DNA of 64,000 nucleotides, taken from NCBI GenBank assembly GCA_963722415.1, contig CAVRNI010000035.1, positions 1 through 64,000 on the forward strand. The letters run 5' to 3'. Below the pieces are notes generated by a model that was given only the letters and a program-made list of their open reading frames with translations, was not told the origin of the DNA and searched no databases. The stretch's first letter is position 1, and each line of letters starts with the position of its first letter. This document shows, in pieces, positions 53,428 through 61,457 of the stretch. The DNA comes from JALOLG01 sp963722415 (GTDB taxonomy: Bacteria > Actinomycetota > Acidimicrobiia > Acidimicrobiales > Ilumatobacteraceae). Position numbers and translations under genes: made by a program.

Positions 53428-54403
53428 GCCTCGGCGCCCGGCCCACGCTCGTGCACGCCGATGCTCTTGGGCACCCAGCCGTCGACCATCTCGATGCGAT
53501 CGGCGACGTCACACGTTCGCCGCGCAGCCAACGCCACAGCGAGAAGCCTTCCGGTAGCGCACCCTGCGGTCGGACGCGCATCAGCACCGCCAGGGCAAGG
53601 CCATAGATGATCAGCTGCACGATGCTGGCGCGAGCGGCGTCGATCTTGACGACCCGGCGCAGCACCGGTTCGAGCAGCACGACCACCGTTGCGCCGAGCA
53701 CGGTCCCGGTCAGGTTCCCCATCCCACCGAAGATCACGATCGCGAAGATCGTCAACGCGAACGTGAATCCGAACACGCTCGGCGTCGCCAGTTGCAGCCA
53801 GGCGGCGAGCAGCCCGCCGGCGAACGCGGCGAGCGCCGAGGTGATGCCGAACACGGCGACCTTGTAGCCGAACACGTTCTTGCCGAGCGCCTGCGTCGAG
53901 ATCGGATCCTCCCGGATGCCCTTCAACACGCGCCCGATCGGCGATTCACCGATACGGCGGCAGATCGCGTACACGATCAACATCGCGACCAGCGACGGCA
54001 GCACCCAGTCGTGCGGCTCGCGCAGGTGCCAGCCGAACAGGTTGGCGGTCGGCAGTCCGATCAACCCGTAGGACCCGCCCATCGCTGGCGTCGCGATGAG
54101 CAGGCCGAGGATCACGTAGGACACCGCGAGCGTGAGCAGGATCAGGTACTCGACGGTGAGCTTGAGGGCCGGGAGGGCCACGATGCTGCCGATCACGAAC
54201 GCCAACACCATGCCGACCCCGGTGCCGAGCAGGAAGTTCCAACCGTGGGTGAGCGAGAGATAACCCATCGCGTAGCCGCCGATCGCCCCGAACGACGCGT
54301 GCGCAACCGAGACCTGCCCGGCGTAGCCGAGCAAGAGGTTGAGTGACAGGGCGAGCGTCGCGTAGAGCAGTACCTGGTCGAGGTAGTTCAGCCAGAGCTC
54401 CAA
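53428..54403 (-). CDS. livM: Branched-chain-amino-acid-type ABC transporter permease LivM
   Basis: The permease reads from a TTG at 54403 (LELWLNYLDQVLLYATLALS) through about eight membrane helices. It includes LNLLLGYAGQVSVAHASFGA, the conserved GQ-xS-x-GH-like motif, GKNVFGYKVAVFGITSALAA and FAIVIFGGMGNLTGTVLGAT, the EAA-like loop contacting the ATPases. Recognisable sequence ends near 53500 (ALPEGFSLWRWLRGERV). After that the coding-like text MVDGWVPKSIGVHERGPG appears in another frame and leads into LivG. No stop lies in the LivM frame before 53144, so either an indel or a true fusion is present. Its start is 3 bp after the LivH stop. Confidence 0.85.
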
Positions 54404-54405
54404 CG

Positions 54406-55326
54406 TCAGGCCCTCGTGATCGGCCGGCGGAACCGGGCGGTGAACGCGCTCGAGCGCACGGCGAGAACGGAGAGGTAGCCGACGAGCACGACGAAGACGG
54501 CCGTTTGCGTCCACCGCACGGAGAGCCAGATCGACGAATACTGCTCGATCAGCGCCACGACGATCCCGGTGACGAACACCCGGATCGGCGAGCGCGCCGT
54601 GCCGGCCAGGAAGGCGACGACGAAGGCGTAGATGATCGGCGCCGCGCCCATGGCCGGATCGACCGTGAACTTGAGGGCGTACCAGATGGCGGCGACGCCG
54701 GCGCAGATCGTGCCGAGGAAGAAGCAGATCACGTACGTCGCATCGGCGTCGATGCCGATCGTGCGGGCGAGGTCGGGGTTGACGCGGGTGGCCTTGATCC
54801 GTCTCCCGAGTGCGGAGTAGCGCAGCATCAGAGCGAGCAGGATCGTGATGACGATCCCGCTCGCCGCCTGCCACACGTCGAAGTTCAGGAACACCGTGTC
54901 CCACACGTGGTAGGCCTTTTTCGTCGGCCCGAAATAGGCCTGCGTCTCCGATCCCCAGAACAACCGCACCAGGTTGTCGCCCGCGATGCCGAGCCCGAGG
55001 GCGGCGACGAACACCGCAAGGAGTGCGTTCGGTCCGGCGTTGGCGGCGAGCGGTCGGTAGACGAAGCGCTCGATCGATGCTCCCACGAGGGCCGCCACCA
55101 GCACCCCGAGCACGGCCCCGGGCCAGAACGGGATATCGACCCGGAACGTGAACGTGAACGCCATGTACGCGGCGAGCGTGTACGTGAACCCGTACGCGAA
55201 GTGGAAGCGGCCGGTCACCCCGAGGATCAGCGCGAAGCCGACGCCGAGCAGGCCGTAGCTGCAACCCCTGAAGAACCCGTCGACCGTCAGTTGGCGCAGC
55301 GTCTCCGCGCTAACAGCCAAGATCAC
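54406..55326 (-). CDS. livH: Branched-chain-amino-acid-type ABC transporter permease LivH
   Basis: 306 residues from a GTG at 55326, preceded by AAGGGAAG. Helices include GCSYGLLGVGFALILGVTGR (the LivH N-terminal signature), MAFTFTFRVDIPFWPGAVLG and ASGIVITILLALMLRYSALG. The loop RIKATRVNPDLARTIGIDAD contacts the ATPase, and FVVAFLAGTARSPIRVFVTG follows. The substrate class (amino acid, urea, or aromatic/short acid) is not decided by the permease; the surrounding CoA ligases favour an organic acid. Confidence 0.92.
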   Translation of the reverse strand: MILAVSAETLRQLTVDGFFRGCSYGLLGVGFALILGVTGRFHFAYGFTYTLAAYMAFTFTFRVDIPFWPGAVLGVLVAALVGASIERFVYRPLAANAGPNALLAVFVAALGLGIAGDNLVRLFWGSETQAYFGPTKKAYHVWDTVFLNFDVWQAASGIVITILLALMLRYSALGRRIKATRVNPDLARTIGIDADATYVICFFLGTICAGVAAIWYALKFTVDPAMGAAPIIYAFVVAFLAGTARSPIRVFVTGIVVALIEQYSSIWLSVRWTQTAVFVVLVGYLSVLAVRSSAFTARFRRPITRA

Positions 55327-55381
55327 GAATGTGACTTCCCTTCAACTCGTGCGGTCGGCGGAACCAGCCATGGTGATCCGC

Positions 55382-56821
55382 TCAGGCCAGGCGATACCCC
55401 TCACCGCCGATGCCGAAGAACGCCTTCGGGGTGACGCTGCCGCCCTTGTACTCGAAGACCCCCATCTCGCGCTTGATCACCGAGTGGGTGGTCGGGTCGA
55501 GGGTGTAGGTGCCGACGGTGCTCTCGTCGCCGCCGTAGACGCTGACGACGGTGAGGTTGGTTTGCAACGCCTTGTCGAGCGCGTCGCCGTCGGTGATGTC
55601 GCCACCGTCGGCCAACACCCGACGCATCACTTCCCACATCACGAACGCGTTCTCGTAGAAGTTGGCGGCGTAGAAGTCGGGATCTTCGCCGTACTCGGCG
55701 ACGAACTCCCGCACGAAGATCTTCGCCAACGGGCTGACCGGGTTCTTGGCGTCGAAGTAGTCGTAGGCGAACGTGTAGCCGTCCGTGTCGTACGTGTTCT
55801 TGGAGGCGCTGACGCCGTCGGGCGTGAACTCGAACCCGATCCGGGTCGCGGTGAGGCCGGCCGTCGATGCCTGGTTGGCGAACGAGCCCGGATCCTGGCC
55901 GTAGATGCTGACGAGCAGGATGTCGGGCTCGTTGGCCTTCACCTTCGGCAGCACCTGGGAGAAGTCCTGCCCACCGACGGGCACGAGCTCGTACAAGTCG
56001 TTGAACTCGTAGCCGGCGTCGCTGATCTTCTTCAGGATGTCCTCGCGGATGATGCCGTTGGCCGGCTCGCCGATGTCCCACCCGACGAGGCCCACCGTCG
56101 TGGCGTCGGGCAGGGTCTCCTTGAGGTACTGGAACAGTCCGGGCATCGGGTCGTTCGGCGTGATCGCCCTGGTCCCCCAGAAGTAGGGCTGCCCCTGGCC
56201 GAAGATGCTCGTCCCGCCGCCACCGTCGAGCGTGAACATCTTGTACTGCGCGGTACCAGCGAGCATCGCGCCCAGGTCGTCGACGTATGAAGCGAACTTG
56301 GCGCCGACGCCCTTCGAGCTGAGCTCCGTCATGGCTGCCTCGCCGGCTGCCGCGTCACCCGACTTGTGGTCGATGTAGATGTAGTTGAACTTGGGCCCGC
56401 CGGCGGCCTCGATGTGCTTGGCGGCGAGGTCGAGACCGCGGCTCATCGTCTTGCCGTAGAACGAGCCGGACCCGGTGAGGGCCAACACCGCGCCGAGGTC
56501 GACCGTTTGGCCCTTGCCGGATGTCGCTTCCTCGATGCCGAGCATCGTGGCCAGTTCGGCGCCGATGTCACCGCCGCCACCGCCTTCGGCGGCCGTGCCG
56601 GCGGTCGTGCCGCCGGTGTCGCCAGAAGCGGTTGTGCCTCCGGTGTCACCGGTGTCACCGCCCTCTTCGTCGTCGTCACCGCACGCGGCCAGGAACGCAG
56701 CGGTGCCCATGACGCCGACGGCTCCGAGCAACATCGACCGGCGGGTCACCCTGCCGGCCGGCAAGGCAGGGCCTTGCGGTGCGTCCGTGGTGTCGTTGCC
56801 TGGGAATTCATTGCTGGTCAT
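55382..56821 (-). CDS. ABC transporter substrate-binding lipoprotein (LivK/Peripla_BP_6 type)
   Basis: 479 residues. The N-terminus has a twin-arginine motif (GRVTRRSMLLGAVGVMG) and lipobox LAAC, then a Gly/Thr/Asp-rich linker (residues 60-95). This implies Tat export and lipid anchoring, unusual but known for actinobacterial binding proteins. The binding domain has VDLGAVLALTGSGSFYGKTM, IYIDHKSGDAAAGEAAMTEL and TVGLVGWDIGEPANGIIRED, ending with YTLDPTTHSVIKREMGVFEY. A GGGAGGAT ribosome-binding site precedes the ATG at 56821. It heads the importer operon. The longest in-frame start at 56893 lacks these features. Confidence 0.92.
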   Translation of the reverse strand: MTSNEFPGNDTTDAPQGPALPAGRVTRRSMLLGAVGVMGTAAFLAACGDDDEEGGDTGDTGGTTASGDTGGTTAGTAAEGGGGGDIGAELATMLGIEEATSGKGQTVDLGAVLALTGSGSFYGKTMSRGLDLAAKHIEAAGGPKFNYIYIDHKSGDAAAGEAAMTELSSKGVGAKFASYVDDLGAMLAGTAQYKMFTLDGGGGTSIFGQGQPYFWGTRAITPNDPMPGLFQYLKETLPDATTVGLVGWDIGEPANGIIREDILKKISDAGYEFNDLYELVPVGGQDFSQVLPKVKANEPDILLVSIYGQDPGSFANQASTAGLTATRIGFEFTPDGVSASKNTYDTDGYTFAYDYFDAKNPVSPLAKIFVREFVAEYGEDPDFYAANFYENAFVMWEVMRRVLADGGDITDGDALDKALQTNLTVVSVYGGDESTVGTYTLDPTTHSVIKREMGVFEYKGGSVTPKAFFGIGGEGYRLA

Positions 56822-57024
56822 TCGTCGATCCTCCCTTTCGAGACCAATGGTGGAAGACCTCGTCGAATGTCGGGACCGTGGCCAACTGGACACGTGGCAC
56901 GTCGATGACTGCGGCGGTCACGTTGCTCGACCCCGCGCACGCTGACATTCGGAGCTCCCCCTCGGTCGTCACGACTCGGAAATTCACTTGCCGTCCCTGT
57001 GCGACCAGTCGCAACGTACCCCGG

Positions 57025-57071
57025 GCGTCAGGTGCAAGGCAAGAGCTTTGTTGACATTCGCGTCAGGTGCA
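57025..57071. promoter_or_regulatory. Promoter region of the importer: TTGAC-N6-GTCAG site and 12-bp direct repeats
   Basis: TTGACATTCGCGTCAG at 57051-57066 matches the palindromes near the TetR gene. The 12-mer GCGTCAGGTGCA occurs at 57025-57036 and 57060-57071, 35 bp apart, overlapping the palindrome. Together they look like a regulator-binding region 200 bp upstream of the binding-protein gene. Confidence 0.5.
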
Positions 57072-57102
57072 TGCCTGACTCGAGGACCGTGCCGCGGCCA
57101 GC

Positions 57103-58032
57103 TCAGGTGTTCAGATAGTTGAGCTTGGCGCCAGCCCGAGGCCATGTCATCTTCAGCAGCTTCCCCGTCGCCGAGATCGTGATGTAGGCCGTCGCCGGAT
57201 CGTCGCCGCCGAAGCAGATGTTGGTGGTGAGGATGTCGCCGGTCGGCACGAAGTCGAGGAGCTCCCCGGCAGGGGAGACGACGCTGATCCCGCCGTTCAC
57301 GAGGGTCGCCACACACACGTTCCCGTCGCCGTCGACCGCCAACGAATCGAGCAGTTGGAACCCGGAGAAGCCGTACAAGCACGCCGACGTGTCGACGATG
57401 CTGACCTCGGCGAGCTCGCCCGGCGCCACGATGTCGCGTTGCATGATTCGTCCCGTCCAGGTCTCGGCCCAGTACAGCTTCGAGCCGTCGGGCGACAGGC
57501 CGATGCCGTTCGGCTCGTGCGCCGGGAAGACGACCTCGCGGACCTCCGAGCCATCCGCCTTGCCGTAGTAGATCCCCGTCAGGTGGGCGACCCGCTCCTC
57601 GTCGTCGGTCAGGCCGTGGTCGGTGAAGTAGAAGCCGTCATGCGCGTCGAACACCAGATCATTCGGCGCCCACAATGGTCTGCCTGCGCATTCCGTGTAG
57701 AGATCGGTGACCTTGCCACTCTCGATGTCGACGGTCTGGATGCGGCCACCGATGTAGCGGTCCTTGGTGACAGGACCGGGGAACGTCATCCCATCGAGCT
57801 GCGTCTCGGTGAAGCGGGCACCGTTGTTGCACACGTACACGAGGCCGCCGGGTCCGACGGCTGCGCCGTTGGGTCCACCCGGGACCTCGGCGACGGTCTC
57901 CTTGGTGCCGTCCGGGTGCACTCGCGTCAGGCGCGGGCCGAACATCTCGACCAGAATGACCGTGCCATCTGACATCGCGATCGGGCCCTCGGGAAAGGCG
58001 AGACCGCTGGTGACCTCAGTGAGCGTGGACAT
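57103..58032 (-). CDS. SMP-30/gluconolactonase/LRE-like protein
   Basis: 309 residues of a six-bladed propeller. TSGLAFPEGPIAMSDGTVIL carries the metal Glu, EVPGGPNGAAVGPGGLVYVC an Asn ligand, RPLWAPNDLVFDAHDGFYFT the second Asn, and EPNGIGLSPDGSKLYWAETW the region before the Asp in QLLDSLAVDGDGNVCVATLV. The family hydrolyses lactones. Placed between importer and cyclase/acyl-CoA dehydrogenase genes, it could open a lactone intermediate of the pathway. The 323-bp gap to the divergent cyclase gene contains two candidate operators. It is unlike the SMP-30 at 19.4 kb. Confidence 0.9.
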   Translation of the reverse strand: MSTLTEVTSGLAFPEGPIAMSDGTVILVEMFGPRLTRVHPDGTKETVAEVPGGPNGAAVGPGGLVYVCNNGARFTETQLDGMTFPGPVTKDRYIGGRIQTVDIESGKVTDLYTECAGRPLWAPNDLVFDAHDGFYFTDHGLTDDEERVAHLTGIYYGKADGSEVREVVFPAHEPNGIGLSPDGSKLYWAETWTGRIMQRDIVAPGELAEVSIVDTSACLYGFSGFQLLDSLAVDGDGNVCVATLVNGGISVVSPAGELLDFVPTGDILTTNICFGGDDPATAYITISATGKLLKMTWPRAGAKLNYLNT

Positions 58033-58194
58033 CGGTGCCTCCGGGTTCGTGTGGTGGGTCGTGTTCGCCGGCTGACATACCGGCCGTTCGGAGCGAGTCA
58101 GGAGTCCGACACGCGTTCCGGGCGATCGAGTCCGAGCGCACCGGTGCGGTCGCGACGGACCCCCATCCAGCCGCGCCCGCCATCCAACTTGCTG

Positions 58195-58210
58195 TTGACG
58201 CCGGTGTCAA
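58195..58210. promoter_or_regulatory. TTGAC-N6-GTCAA perfect palindrome in the SMP-30/cyclase gap
   Basis: TTGACGCCGGTGTCAA is the clearest copy of the repeated palindrome, with perfect 5-bp arms. It is placed between divergent genes and so could control both directions. Confidence 0.55.
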
Positions 58211-58280
58211 GAGACCGTGCCGTTCAGCGGGCCGCCTCCGAGCGGCCAAGGCGACATCGACCATGAAAGTTGACGACCGT

Positions 58281-58298
58281 GTCATATTCAGATACAAC
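58281..58298. promoter_or_regulatory. Candidate operator GTCATATTCAGATACAAC before the cyclase operon
   Basis: Its reverse complement matches 13 of 18 positions of the palindrome at 61434-61451 before the Rieske gene, sharing GTATCnGAATA. It lies 58 bp upstream of the preferred cyclase start at 58356. A PaaX-type or other regulator could recognise both sites. Confidence 0.45.
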
Positions 58299-58355
58299 TC
58301 GGAGACGCTGACGGCCGGTCCCGCGACCGGACCATGGTTCGACTGGGGGAACGCC

Positions 58356-59270
58356 ATGCAGGACTTCCGCGAGATCGGCGCCACGCTTCGCAACTGGGGA
58401 AGGTGGGGTGACGACGACGAGCGCGGCACCGTCAACCTGATCACCCCGGAATGCGTCGTCGCCGCCAGCCAACTCGTCCGGAGAGGCGCGATCTTCGACC
58501 TCGGCATCCCGTTCGACGGCAACGGGCCGCAGCCTGGCGGCCTGCGCATCAACCCGGTACGGCTGATGTCGGAGACGGGCGCCCAGCAGGAGTTCCCTGG
58601 CGCATTCCACTACGCCGACGACTACGTGTTCATGCCGTTGCAATCGGCGTCGCAATGGGACGGACTCGCGCACGTCTTCTACGACGATCAGCTCTACAAC
58701 GGGTTCCCCGCCAGCGATGTCGGTCCGCACGGCGCGCTGCACTGCTCGATCGACAAGCTCGCCAAGGGGATCGTCGGCCGCGGTGTACTGCTCGACATCG
58801 CCCGCCTGAAGGGCGTCACATGGCTCGAGGCGGGCTATGTCATCACGCCCGACGACCTCGACGCGGCCGCGGAACGTCAGGGTGTCGAGATCCATGCCGG
58901 TGACATCGTGCTCTTCCGCACGGGCTGGCGGACGATGTTCGTCACCGAGAAGGACCCGGTCGCGTTCATGGCGGGGGAGCCGGGTCTCGGGCTCGCCTGC
59001 TGCACGTGGATCCACGAACACGACGTGGCGGTGGTGGCGTCCGACAACTGGGCGATCGAAGTGCTGCCGGGCGAGATCGACACCGAGCTGCTGCCGGTGC
59101 ACATGGTGCTCATCCGCGACATGGGGGTGACGCTGGGTGAGATCCTCGATCTGGACGAGCTCGCCGACGATTGCGAGTCTGACGGCGTGTGGGAGTTCCT
59201 CGTGGCGGCCCCGCCGATCAAGTTCACGGCTGCAGTCGGATCACCCATCAACCCGTTGGCGATCAAGTAG
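58356..59270 (+). CDS. Cyclase-family hydrolase (kynurenine formamidase fold)
   Basis: 304 residues from MQDFREIGATLRNWGRWGDD. SASQWDGLAHVFYDDQLYNG is the metal-binding region, where the family's HxGTHxDxPxH is replaced by QWDGLAHV, as in the actinobacterial cyclase-family branch. VGRGVLLDIARLKGVTWLEA is the RGVLLD segment, and IHAGDIVLFRTGWRTMF and LPVHMVLIRDMGVTLGEILD follow. Members hydrolyse amides, lactones or ring-cleavage products with a metal. The ATG at 58356 has GGGGGA before it; a start at 58263 would overlap the candidate operator. The acyl-CoA dehydrogenase gene follows after 26 bp. Confidence 0.88.
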   Translation: MQDFREIGATLRNWGRWGDDDERGTVNLITPECVVAASQLVRRGAIFDLGIPFDGNGPQPGGLRINPVRLMSETGAQQEFPGAFHYADDYVFMPLQSASQWDGLAHVFYDDQLYNGFPASDVGPHGALHCSIDKLAKGIVGRGVLLDIARLKGVTWLEAGYVITPDDLDAAAERQGVEIHAGDIVLFRTGWRTMFVTEKDPVAFMAGEPGLGLACCTWIHEHDVAVVASDNWAIEVLPGEIDTELLPVHMVLIRDMGVTLGEILDLDELADDCESDGVWEFLVAAPPIKFTAAVGSPINPLAIK

Positions 59271-59296
59271 CGGAACGCTTCCAAGGGGGACGTGCA

Positions 59297-60565
59297 ATGG
59301 ACTTCGACATTCCCGCAGATCTGGCGGAGTACCTCGTCGAGCTCGATGAGTTCATCGAGCGTGAGATCAAGCCGCTGGAGCAGGAGAACGACAACATCCG
59401 ATTCTTCGACCACCGTCGCGAGGACGCCCGTACCGACTGGGACCGCGGCGGTCTTCCCAACGAGGAGTGGGAGGCGCTGCTGCGCGAGGCCCGCCGGCGC
59501 GCCGACGCAGCCGGCCATTACCGCTACCCGTTCCCGAAGGAGTACGGCGGGAAGGAGGGCACCAACCTCGGGATGGCCGTGATCCGCGAGCACTTCGCCC
59601 GCAAGGGTCTGGGGCTCCACAACGACCTGCAGAACGAGCACTCGATCGTCGGCAACAACGTCGGGCTGCTGTTGATGATCGAGCATGGCACCGAAGCGCA
59701 GAAGGCGGACTGGATCGACGACCTCGCCGAGGGACGTCGGGGGTTCGCGTTCGGCATCACCGAACCGCAGCACGGCTCCGACGCCACCCACATGGAGACC
59801 ACCGCCGTTCGAGATGGCGACGAGTGGGTGATCAACGGCGAGAAGACGTGGAACACCGGGATCCACAAGGCCAAGTACGACCTGATCTTCGCCCGCACGA
59901 GCGGCGAGGCCGGTGACGCGGCGGGCATCACGGCCTTCCTGGTGCCGGTCTCGAGCCCGGGGTTCGAGATCGTGGAGTTCCTGTGGACGTTCAACATGCC
60001 GACCGACCATGCCCACATCCGCCTCACCGACGTCCGCGTCCCGGACGGCGCGATCTTCGGCGGTGAGGGCCGCGGGCTCGGTGTCGTCCAGCACTTCTTC
60101 AACGAGAACCGGATCCGCCAAGCGGCGTCGAGCCTCGGCGCCGCCCAGTTCTGCATCGACCAGGCCGTCGAGTACGCCAAGGTCCGGGCACCGTTCGGCA
60201 AGCCGCTCGCCACGAACCAGGCGATCCAGTTCCCGCTCGTCGAGCTCCACACCCAATGCGAGATGCTCCGCGCGCTCGTCCACAAGACCGCATGGTCGAT
60301 GGACACCTACGGCGCGTTCTCCCAGTCGGAGCGGGTGTCGATGTGCAACTACTGGGCCAACCGCTTGTGCTGCGAGGCGGCGGACCGGGCGATGCAGGTG
60401 TTCGGCGGGCTCGGCTACTCGCGCCACACACCGTTCGAGCACATCTACCGGCACCACCGCCGGTACCGCATCACGGAGGGTGCCGAAGAGATCCAGATGC
60501 GTCGAGTCGCCGGCTACATGTTCGGCTTCATGAGCCAGCGGGCACCCAAGGGCGTGAGCGAGTGA
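59297..60565 (+). CDS. Acyl-CoA dehydrogenase
   Basis: 422 residues. FAFGITEPQHGSDATHMETT is the first FAD-binding signature, WVINGEKTWNTGIHKAKYDL the middle beta-domain, and RVPDGAIFGGEGRGLGVVQH and NENRIRQAASSLGAAQFCID begin the C-terminal helices. QVFGGLGYSRHTPFEHIYRH and RRYRITEGAEEIQMRRVAGY form the second signature, with the Glu of TEGAEEI in the catalytic-base region. The N-terminus (PADLAEYLVELDEFIEREIK) is typical of actinobacterial members acting on branched or cyclic acyl-CoAs. An AAGGGGGA ribosome-binding site supports the start. It fits oxidation of a CoA ester made by one of the ligases. Confidence 0.92.
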   Translation: MDFDIPADLAEYLVELDEFIEREIKPLEQENDNIRFFDHRREDARTDWDRGGLPNEEWEALLREARRRADAAGHYRYPFPKEYGGKEGTNLGMAVIREHFARKGLGLHNDLQNEHSIVGNNVGLLLMIEHGTEAQKADWIDDLAEGRRGFAFGITEPQHGSDATHMETTAVRDGDEWVINGEKTWNTGIHKAKYDLIFARTSGEAGDAAGITAFLVPVSSPGFEIVEFLWTFNMPTDHAHIRLTDVRVPDGAIFGGEGRGLGVVQHFFNENRIRQAASSLGAAQFCIDQAVEYAKVRAPFGKPLATNQAIQFPLVELHTQCEMLRALVHKTAWSMDTYGAFSQSERVSMCNYWANRLCCEAADRAMQVFGGLGYSRHTPFEHIYRHHRRYRITEGAEEIQMRRVAGYMFGFMSQRAPKGVSE

Positions 60566-60604
60566 TCGTGTCGGGCGCGGCCGGCGATACGTAACCTTCT
60601 CGGC

Positions 60605-61399
60605 GTGCCCGCGGACTGGCGTGAGACGGCTCGACGCCTCGGTGTCCGCCCGCTGTCGGCGCGCTCGCTGGTGCTGTCGACACTGCTCGGTTCGCATCCG
60701 CCACGGTTGCCGGGTCCGGCATTGGTTGCCGTCGGGGCGCTGTTCGACCTCGGTCCGGGGACGATGCGGACGGCAGTGTCGCGGATGGTCGCCGACGGGG
60801 AGCTGATCGCCGTCGGCGGCGGGCAGTTCGAGCTGGGTGCCGCGATGTTGGACCGCCAGCAGCGACTGGATGTCGGACGTGAGGGTCACCACGAGCCGTG
60901 GACGGGGGAGTGGTGGACGGCGATCGTGCTCGCCGACCGTCGCGGGCTGGCCGAGCGACGGCTGTTCCGCGCCGAGATGACGAAGCGACTGATGGGCGAA
61001 CTGCGGCCCGACGTCTGGCTCCGCCCGGCCAACGTCGCACGTCCGGTCGTGAGCGGCGACGTCCTGGTGGTGAGGGGTGTCATCGACCGTGATCCCGTCG
61101 AGCTCGCCAACACGCTGTGGGATCTCGACGCGCTGGCCACGACGGCGCGGATGCTCGCGGTCGAAGTCGACGCGGTCACCGGCGGTCTGGCCGCCGACGA
61201 CCGAACCGTGTTGCCCCGCTCGTTCATCGTGTCCGTCGCGGTCGCCCGGTTCCTCGCCGTCGAGCCGCAACTCCCGACGGAGATCGTCGGCGGGGCGTGG
61301 CCGGTCGAGGAGCTGCGCGAGGTGTATCGCGACCTCGAACGCCGTCACGGTCGGTCGCTGCGCGGGTACATCGGCGACGCCGTCGACCGGGTCCCCTGA
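60605..61399 (+). CDS. PaaX-family transcriptional regulator
   Basis: 264 residues from a GTG at 60605. The winged-helix part reads LSARSLVLSTLLGSHPPRLP, ALVAVGALFDLGPGTMRTAV and SRMVADGELIAVGGGQFELG. The PaaX C-terminal domain has WTAIVLADRRGLAERRLFRA and VELANTLWDLDALATTARML, and ends near VYRDLERRHGRSLRGYIGDA. PaaX represses phenylacetate and related pathways and is released by the CoA ester. It lies 39 bp after the acyl-CoA dehydrogenase and before the Rieske gene, with related palindromes upstream of both transcription units, so it is a likely local regulator. Confidence 0.88.
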   Translation: MPADWRETARRLGVRPLSARSLVLSTLLGSHPPRLPGPALVAVGALFDLGPGTMRTAVSRMVADGELIAVGGGQFELGAAMLDRQQRLDVGREGHHEPWTGEWWTAIVLADRRGLAERRLFRAEMTKRLMGELRPDVWLRPANVARPVVSGDVLVVRGVIDRDPVELANTLWDLDALATTARMLAVEVDAVTGGLAADDRTVLPRSFIVSVAVARFLAVEPQLPTEIVGGAWPVEELREVYRDLERRHGRSLRGYIGDAVDRVP

Positions 61400-61433
61400 C
61401 GCGGATGTTCTGTTACAGTTCTTGATCGAGACG

Positions 61434-61451
61434 ATCGTATTCTGATACGAT
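61434..61451. promoter_or_regulatory. Palindromic candidate operator ATCGTATTCTGATACGAT
   Basis: Seven-base arms (ATCGTAT / ATACGAT) around TCTG lie 7 bp before the Rieske gene start, overlapping where its ribosome-binding site would be. A related sequence lies at 58281-58298. Confidence 0.6.
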
Positions 61452-61457
61452 AGATCG

